Source of the DNA: Candidatus Zipacnadia bacterium
GTDB taxonomy: Bacteria > Armatimonadota > Zipacnadia > Zipacnadales > Zipacnadaceae
Assembly: GCA_029821415.1 (NCBI GenBank)
Contig: JALGTJ010000046.1
Location: 1-9,779 of the forward strand
Reading direction: 5' to 3'
Length of the DNA: 9,779 bases
Every line of letters starts with the position of its first letter. Position 1 is the first letter of the stretch. A program made the position numbers and the translations under genes. Positions 5,274 through 9,779 of this stretch are shown here, in pieces. Under the pieces are notes generated by a model. The model did no database searches and was not told the DNA's origin. It worked only from the letters and a program-made list of their open reading frames with translations.

Positions 5274-7724
5274 ATGATAAGTTATGAACTGATTAGCCGT
5301 ATCTGCATTGCTCTCATCGCGGTTCTGATGTTGAGTAACGCACATACTCAGGCTGAGGACCTACCGGCGACCCCAGAGTGGACAAACAGCGAGCTCGCGA
5401 ATGGCTATGTGGCCTTCGAGCACAACACACTGGAGCGAATGCCGGGAGACTACGTACCCACTCGACAGAAAATCACCGATAAGCTCTCCTGTGCGCTGGC
5501 GCAGGGCGAATACGAGCCCGTACAGTTCGGTGTACATGCTATCGCAGACGAGTTGACCAACATTCGGGTTACCGTTACGTTGGACCTTCCAGTGACGGTA
5601 TATCATCGCCCCGCAGCTCACATCCCCTCAGCTCCCGCAACAACCGCCGCTGACCTAGATAAGCGCGCGGCCTCCCCAAGTGAATGGATGTACCTACAGA
5701 AGGGCAATACGGTGGAAAGCCTTCCAGCGGGCATCAGCGTCAACTTCTGGCTTACAATCCACGCTCCAGCGGATACCACCCCCGGTGTCCACTCTGGCAA
5801 TATACACATTGAAGTTGACGGCAGGCCCGCCACCAACCTACTCCTGACAGTAGACGTTAGGCCCTTTCAACTGGCGCCGGCCCGGATCCCGTTCGGCATG
5901 TGGTACTCACGAGGGCACTACAATGGGGGCAACGACGCGCCGCACGCGTTCATATATCGGGACATGGCCGAGCACAGCCACAACTCGGTCTCCTTCAGCA
6001 TCCCCCGCGACTTCGGCGAGGTGGACTTCACCAAACTACCGCTGCCGGAAGACCACCGGATGATAGAGATCCTTGCCACCGCCCGCGAGGCGGGCCTCGT
6101 TAGCGAGCACTTTCCGTGCCTCCTTGAGTCGTCCCCCCTCTATCACGAATATCGCGAAGGCCGGACGAGCCTGACCGCTGCCCAGCTTAGGGACGCGGTC
6201 GCGTGGTTGCAGAAGCAGCAGCGTGAGCGCGGATGGCCGGAGATGATAGTTTATGGCTGGGATGAGCCGCCCGTCCCGGCGCCGGGGCTTCGGGAAATGT
6301 ACACGCCCTTGCGCGCGCTGCCCATCCGCCTCGGTTCAGCTATGAGCGCCAAAGCTGCATACGCCTACGGCGACATCTACGATGTATGGATCGTCCATGA
6401 CGGTCATATAACACCGGAAATGCAGGCAGAGGCGGCGCGTCGGGGGGCCCAGGTATGGACATACACTTACCGCCTGTGGAGACAGAGCTACAATCCGCTG
6501 ATCCAACGCTACTACGCAGGGCTGTACACGTGGGCGCTCAAACTCGGGGGCAACTACGTGTGGGAGTATTACTACGGCTACAACTGGGTAGATCCTGTCA
6601 GCAAGGAAACGATGCCCACCACCGGCTGGGAGGCCCGCCGCGAGGGCATTGATGACTACCGCTATCTGCAGATGCTCGAAGACTCCATCAATGCGAAGCC
6701 GAATGACTCCCTGGCCATTGAGGCGTCCGTATGGCTGGAGAGGCTGCGGTCACGTATTGTGAGCAAATACAATCAAGACCCTGACGGCTATTGGGATAGT
6801 CAGACAGGGTTCCCCCCCAGCACCAGCCGTGTTGAGCCGCACATGGTGGAGGCGGGCAAGCCATTCGGTGCGAATGAGTATGAGCAGATTCGAGCTACCG
6901 CGGCCGACTACATCGCGAAGCTTGGGCCGGCTTCGTCTCAGACGCGGCAACCCTCCGTGGTTTCCTATGTGAAGGACGAAGCTGCTCCCTTACGTGGACG
7001 GTCTGTTAGCGAGTGTATCTCAGCTCTGCGCAGCTCCGCGACAGCTACAAGACGTGCGGCGGCGTGGGCATTGTTTGAAATGGGATCGAAGGCAGCTCCT
7101 GCTGTCCCTGAACTCCTCACCGCTCTTGATGATCCTGACGTCCGCATCCCCGCGTTAAAAGCCCTTGAGGCTATCGGGCCAGGGGCAACCGCCGCCTCAA
7201 CGAAGGTTGCCTCGCTTCTCTCACACCCGGACGATTTCATACGTCAGGGAGCGGCCTTTACCTTGACAGGGCTGACGACGGTGCACAAGAGGCTGCTGGC
7301 TGAGACGCCAGAAATGTGGTTGTTCCGCAAGGACCCCGAAAAAATCGGCGAATCCGAGAAGTGGTTCTCACCCACAACGAAGAAGGACCCTCCAGCGTGG
7401 CGTCCCATTTCCACACATCAGTTCTGGGAAAGCGGCTATACCGGCTATGGCTGGTATGCCGTGGACATCCTCATTCCGAAGACCGGCGACAGGCGCGTCT
7501 GGCTGCATTTTGGCTCAGTGGACGAGAATTACACGCTATGGATCAACGGGCACTACGTGGCCGACAATATGGATGCCGGTCCAGGGGTATGGAACGTTCC
7601 CGTTGAAGCCGAGATTACCGGCAAGTTCGTGCAGGGCGAGTCAAACCACATCGTCGTCCGCGTAAACAACACGGCAGCCGCTGGTGGTATCTACAAGCCG
7701 GTTACTGTACTTGTGGAGGAGTAG
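5274..7724 (+). CDS. secreted DUF4091 / GH123-like glycosidase with HEAT-like repeats and C-terminal jelly roll
   Basis: An 816-residue exported protein. Residues 1-28 are a signal peptide (hydrophobic core about 10-21). Residues 40-200 resemble the beta-sandwich that precedes GH123-type barrels (ALAQGEYEPVQFGVHA, 74-89; GVHSGNIHIEVDG, 171-183). Residues 205-480 are the TIM barrel: VYGWDEP (326-332) gives the adjacent acid pair Asp330-Glu331, the arrangement used by GH123 enzymes in substrate-assisted cleavage, and WEYYYGYNWVDP plus GWEARREGIDDYRYL (430-465) is the DUF4091 signature. Residues 578-668 read as two or three HEAT-like helical repeats (AAAWALFEMGSKAAPAVPELLTALDD and following). 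Residues 680-816 look like a galactose-binding or GH2-type jelly roll (WLHFGSVDENYTLWINGHYV, 743-762). Known GH123 enzymes are beta-N-acetylgalactosaminidases, but DUF4091 proteins are broader and the substrate is unknown. AGAGGA (5261-5266) lies 7 bases before the ATG. The next gene follows after 40 bases. Confidence 0.85.
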   Translation: MISYELISRICIALIAVLMLSNAHTQAEDLPATPEWTNSELANGYVAFEHNTLERMPGDYVPTRQKITDKLSCALAQGEYEPVQFGVHAIADELTNIRVTVTLDLPVTVYHRPAAHIPSAPATTAADLDKRAASPSEWMYLQKGNTVESLPAGISVNFWLTIHAPADTTPGVHSGNIHIEVDGRPATNLLLTVDVRPFQLAPARIPFGMWYSRGHYNGGNDAPHAFIYRDMAEHSHNSVSFSIPRDFGEVDFTKLPLPEDHRMIEILATAREAGLVSEHFPCLLESSPLYHEYREGRTSLTAAQLRDAVAWLQKQQRERGWPEMIVYGWDEPPVPAPGLREMYTPLRALPIRLGSAMSAKAAYAYGDIYDVWIVHDGHITPEMQAEAARRGAQVWTYTYRLWRQSYNPLIQRYYAGLYTWALKLGGNYVWEYYYGYNWVDPVSKETMPTTGWEARREGIDDYRYLQMLEDSINAKPNDSLAIEASVWLERLRSRIVSKYNQDPDGYWDSQTGFPPSTSRVEPHMVEAGKPFGANEYEQIRATAADYIAKLGPASSQTRQPSVVSYVKDEAAPLRGRSVSECISALRSSATATRRAAAWALFEMGSKAAPAVPELLTALDDPDVRIPALKALEAIGPGATAASTKVASLLSHPDDFIRQGAAFTLTGLTTVHKRLLAETPEMWLFRKDPEKIGESEKWFSPTTKKDPPAWRPISTHQFWESGYTGYGWYAVDILIPKTGDRRVWLHFGSVDENYTLWINGHYVADNMDAGPGVWNVPVEAEITGKFVQGESNHIVVRVNNTAAAGGIYKPVTVLVEE

Positions 7725-7764
7725 GAGTTGTTAAGAGCTTAGTAATTCGAGGGGAGGCGCTGAA

Positions 7765-9324
7765 ATGAAGAAGAAAAAGTTGTCCTATCGCTGCATTCTC
7801 AACGACGACGGGGACGGTCTTAAGCAGGTCCCCCCGCCGCACGACGCGAGCCAGGTAGCTGGGCCCATTGCATCGCTGAAAGGGACGCCCGTAGACTGTT
7901 TCTGCTGGTGTCTAGCCGAAGAGGTGGCCTCGTACAAGTCTGAGGTCCTGGAAACGATCTATGATTTGTACGACAACAGGGAAGTTGTGCCCTCGCCCGG
8001 GTTTGACGGCGCCCGTAGTGACCTGGCATATACTTTGTACCGGCAGGGAATAGACTACCTTCCCCTGCTAATAGACCACGCGCATCAGGCCGACATGGCG
8101 TTCTATGCAAGCTTCCGGATGAACGATACCCACCATAAGTCTGACCCCAATGGCTACTTGGCGCCGGAGTTTTGGAAAGCGCACCCCGAATACCGCATCT
8201 GGGGCGAGACGGATGCCAAGTCTTACTACAATGCGGGCATGGACTATTCGTTTGAGGAAGTGCGCCAGCGCAAGCTCGCTGCCATTGAGGAGGTCGCGTG
8301 CAACTACGCCGTGGATGGTATCGAACTGGATATGTCCCGCACGCCCTACTTCTTCCAACCAGATGAAGCCTGGGAGAAGCGCTCCATTCTGACAGACTTT
8401 CTTGTCCAACTGCGCGCGCGACTAAAAGCGTTGGGGCGCGATATCCCCATTATGGTCAGGACCGTTTTCGGCGAAGACAGGCTGCGGCATGGCGGCATGG
8501 ACCTGCGCACCTGGATCTCGCAGGGATTGTTCGACATCCTGGTGCTGACTGACCTGGCTACCACCTTCCGAATCGATTTTGAACCGTGGCTGTCGTTGTG
8601 CCGCGAACGCGGGATTCCGTTTTACCCGGCGCTCGAAGGCAATGCCTACATTGACCGTCGAAACTTCTATGATATCTTCACTAACCCCGACGCTCCCCCG
8701 CACAACTGGGTAGCGCCTGTGGATACGACTGTCGCGCTCAGGGCAGCCGCTCAGAACTTCGCAACGCAGGATATATCGGGCCTGTACCTCTTTAACTTGC
8801 CCCCGCGGCCCATCTTCTCCGATCCTCCGGCGTACTTGACCGGGCTGTATGACTTCCTATACCGGGACAAGCGGTATCATTTCTGGCAGGGACTGCCGAT
8901 ATACGTGGAGGCGTTGCGTCCCCCACAGTACCACCAAACAATACAGTTTTCTACCTGCGGCGATGACATCGGTAGCCCGGATTCCCGCGTAACGCTGCGC
9001 TTCAGGCAGGTGGCCGTTCCCTTCCCGCACGCAACGAGAAAGTACCGGCAGCCCTCGGTTGTGCCGCCAGGACTGCTAAAGTACACGCTCAACGGCGTGG
9101 ATATCCAGGAAGAAGCGATCACCAGGAGCAAGCAGCCCGCCGGGAGGATTGCTTCGGGATTTAGGTTAAAGACTCATGAAATGGTCCAGATACAGCTTCC
9201 AGGCACTGCCTTGCGTAACGGGATCAACACCCTTGCATTCTCTATGCCCAAGAGTCCGACGGATCGGGACCCGTACGTTTATATCTTCGAGTTCGATGTG
9301 GACGTACGGTTCTCCAATGACTGA
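7765..9324 (+). CDS. family-10-like glycoside hydrolase (GHL10-type TIM barrel) with C-terminal beta domain
   Basis: A 519-residue protein. The N-terminus (MKKKKLSYRCILNDDGDG) has no hydrophobic core, so it is predicted cytoplasmic, unlike its secreted upstream neighbour. The barrel, roughly residues 8-370, contains AFYASFRMNDTHH (112-124), HPEYRIWGE (140-148), and VDGIELDMSR (183-192). The last matches the conserved block of family-10-like putative glycosyl hydrolases, with Glu187 and Asp189 as candidate catalytic acids. Glu291 in ALEGN is another candidate. Residues 375-519 form a beta-rich domain (for example LKYTLNGVDIQEE and NGINTLAFSMPK) that resembles a jelly-roll accessory domain. The reaction is unknown; members of this superfamily are largely uncharacterised. 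GGGGAGG (7751-7757) lies 7 bases before the ATG. It sits 40 bases behind the DUF4091 gene and is probably in the same transcript, so both may act on the same glycan, one outside and one inside the cell. Confidence 0.8.
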   Translation: MKKKKLSYRCILNDDGDGLKQVPPPHDASQVAGPIASLKGTPVDCFCWCLAEEVASYKSEVLETIYDLYDNREVVPSPGFDGARSDLAYTLYRQGIDYLPLLIDHAHQADMAFYASFRMNDTHHKSDPNGYLAPEFWKAHPEYRIWGETDAKSYYNAGMDYSFEEVRQRKLAAIEEVACNYAVDGIELDMSRTPYFFQPDEAWEKRSILTDFLVQLRARLKALGRDIPIMVRTVFGEDRLRHGGMDLRTWISQGLFDILVLTDLATTFRIDFEPWLSLCRERGIPFYPALEGNAYIDRRNFYDIFTNPDAPPHNWVAPVDTTVALRAAAQNFATQDISGLYLFNLPPRPIFSDPPAYLTGLYDFLYRDKRYHFWQGLPIYVEALRPPQYHQTIQFSTCGDDIGSPDSRVTLRFRQVAVPFPHATRKYRQPSVVPPGLLKYTLNGVDIQEEAITRSKQPAGRIASGFRLKTHEMVQIQLPGTALRNGINTLAFSMPKSPTDRDPYVYIFEFDVDVRFSND

Positions 9325-9404
9325 AAGTTTCATCGCCATTCCCGCCCTCTTCCTCTAATCATCCCGGTCGGGACGTTACCATCCCTAACTGCCCCACCTT
9401 GGCA

Positions 9405-9434
9405 TTGACTTGCTTCACACAAATGTGGTATATT
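9405..9434 (+). promoter_or_regulatory. sigma70-type promoter with extended -10 driving the structured leader
   Basis: TTGACT (9405-9410), an 18-base spacer, and TATATT (9429-9434) preceded by TGG, which makes an extended -10. Transcription should start near 9441, about 270 bases before the next start codon. The site is 80 bases after the end of the preceding gene, with only a weak 4-5 bp hairpin (9362-9373) in between. Confidence 0.72.
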
Positions 9435-9440
9435 ACATTA

Positions 9441-9710
9441 CGAACTGGTTGGTTCCATTGGGACCACCCGGTCCTCTCAGCAACTGGTTGCACTGCCTAT
9501 CCAAACCGGGCGAAGAAAGGAGGGTATCTCGTAAAGCCAGATAGGCAGTAAGGTCAGCGGCCAGGAAAGTCATACACTATATTGGCAGCGAGTCGGCGAC
9601 GGGGACAGGTAACATAGGAAACTGGAACTACTCGCCACTTGCTTGCTTTAGTGTATGAGTGAAGCGCTGCCTGGCAGCGACTTCCTGAGAGACTATGCGA
9701 GAGAATAAAT
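9441..9710 (+). promoter_or_regulatory. long, highly structured 5' leader RNA, class unknown
   Basis: The 386 bases between genes (9325-9710) hold a promoter and about 270 bases of transcribed leader. Six hairpins can be drawn in a row without conflict. H1: 9450-9456 with 9460-9466, 7 bp including one G-U, 3-base loop. H2: 9468-9472 with 9483-9487, 5 bp including one G-U. H3: ACTGCCTATC (9492-9501) with GATAGGCAGT (9540-9549), 10 perfect bp around 38 bases. H4: 9552-9555 with 9559-9562, 4 bp. H5: TCATACACTA (9570-9579) with TAGTGTATGA (9649-9658), 10 perfect bp, enclosing an inner 6-bp stem (9588-9593 with 9630-9635). H6: 9661-9670 with 9674-9684, 10 bp with one bulged A. A direct repeat AACTGGTTG occurs at 9443-9451 and 9482-9490. 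No hairpin carries a U-tract, so control, if any, is more likely at translation, stability or Rho-dependent termination. The stems are seen directly; a riboswitch or other cis-regulatory role is inference. It could also be a separate small RNA. Confidence 0.55.
9661..9684 (+). promoter_or_regulatory. strong hairpin close to the start codon of the last gene
   Basis: GAAGCGCTGC (9661-9670) pairs with GCAGCG (9674-9679) and CTTC (9681-9684), leaving a CTG loop and one bulged A at 9680. The hairpin ends 26 bases before the ATG at 9711, leaving the purine-rich GCGAGAGAA (9698-9706) single-stranded as a weak ribosome binding site. It may modulate ribosome access or protect the mRNA. Confidence 0.5.
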
Positions 9711-9779
9711 ATGACCAAGTATATCGTGACTGCCTGTTTGGTTGTGCTTCTGGCAGTTCCGGCGCTTGCCCAGGTAAAT
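9711..9779 (+). CDS. 5' end of a secreted protein gene, cut by the window edge
   Basis: Twenty-three codons are visible and encode MTKYIVTACLVVLLAVPALA followed by QVN. This is a complete bacterial signal peptide: Lys3, a hydrophobic core over residues 5-16, and an ALA cleavage site before Gln21. The mature protein is outside the window, so its function cannot be given. The ribosome binding site is weak (GCGAGAGAA, 9698-9706), in contrast to the strong sites of every complete gene in the window, which fits a gene controlled through its leader. An overlapping frame from the ATG at 9695 is also open to the edge but encodes no signal peptide and is less likely. Confidence 0.7.
   Translation, partial: MTKYIVTACLVVLLAVPALAQVN

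Noticed and set aside
9362..9373. Intrinsic terminator after the family-10-like gene
   Set aside because: TCCC and GGGA pair for only four to five bases and no T-run follows.
9492..9549. Resemblance of the leader to a c-di-GMP-I (GEMM) riboswitch through AAACC and AAAGCC segments
   Set aside because: In GEMM RNAs these segments flank a short hairpin closed by GGC/GCC pairing, usually with a GNRA loop, followed by a second helix. Here the 5' side reads TATCC before AAACC, so the closing pairs do not form, and a 10-bp stem unlike the GEMM layout surrounds both segments.

Overview
The window looks like a piece of a bacterial chromosome from the Armatimonadota or a nearby group with many secreted proteins. 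The main clue is the prepilin on the minus strand: its N-terminus runs into [13 protein letters not shown] and it ends with an H-x9-DG motif, a combination I associate with the large pseudopilin families of that phylum. The mix of BNR-type sialidase-like, MttB-family, DUF4091 and family-10-like glycosidase genes also fits Armatimonadota, Planctomycetota or Lentisphaerota. This assignment is inference; no rRNA or marker gene is present. Four of the six complete genes end in TAG, one in TAA and one in TGA, so the standard code with TAG as an ordinary stop is the simplest reading.

Layout. Positions 1-400 hold no convincing complete gene: there is a possible decayed coding fragment at the left edge (30-167) and a 10-bp stem-loop (331-366) behind the prepilin gene. 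The prepilin (401-1042, minus) has a very good promoter (1104-1132) and faces away from a plus-strand series. That series comprises a secreted BNR/Asp-box sialidase-like protein (1291-2565), an MttB-superfamily methyltransferase without pyrrolysine (2691-4031), an alpha/beta hydrolase (4093-5037), a stem-loop and a possible promoter (5048-5184), a large secreted DUF4091/GH123-like protein with added HEAT-like repeats and a C-terminal jelly roll (5274-7724), and a cytoplasmic family-10-like glycosidase (7765-9324). Gaps of 125, 61, 236 and 40 bases suggest two transcription units, 1291-5037 and 5274-9324, although the 125-base gap could hold another promoter.

The right end (9325-9779) is the least ordinary part. 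A promoter with an extended -10 (9405-9434) is followed by about 270 bases of leader before a new secreted-protein gene starts at 9711 and runs off the window. The leader can be drawn as six consecutive, non-conflicting hairpins. These include two perfect 10-bp stems closing loops of 38 and 69 bases, and a 10-bp stem with one bulge near the start codon. It does not match a riboswitch class that I can recognise and is the best candidate for something undescribed.

How the genes may work together: secreted sialidase-like and DUF4091 proteins would act on an external glycan, and the cytoplasmic esterase, family-10-like hydrolase and corrinoid-type methyltransferase would process imported, possibly esterified or methylated, products. 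This is a hypothesis from gene proximity. No transporter, corrinoid protein or regulator is visible in the window, and the substrates are unknown.
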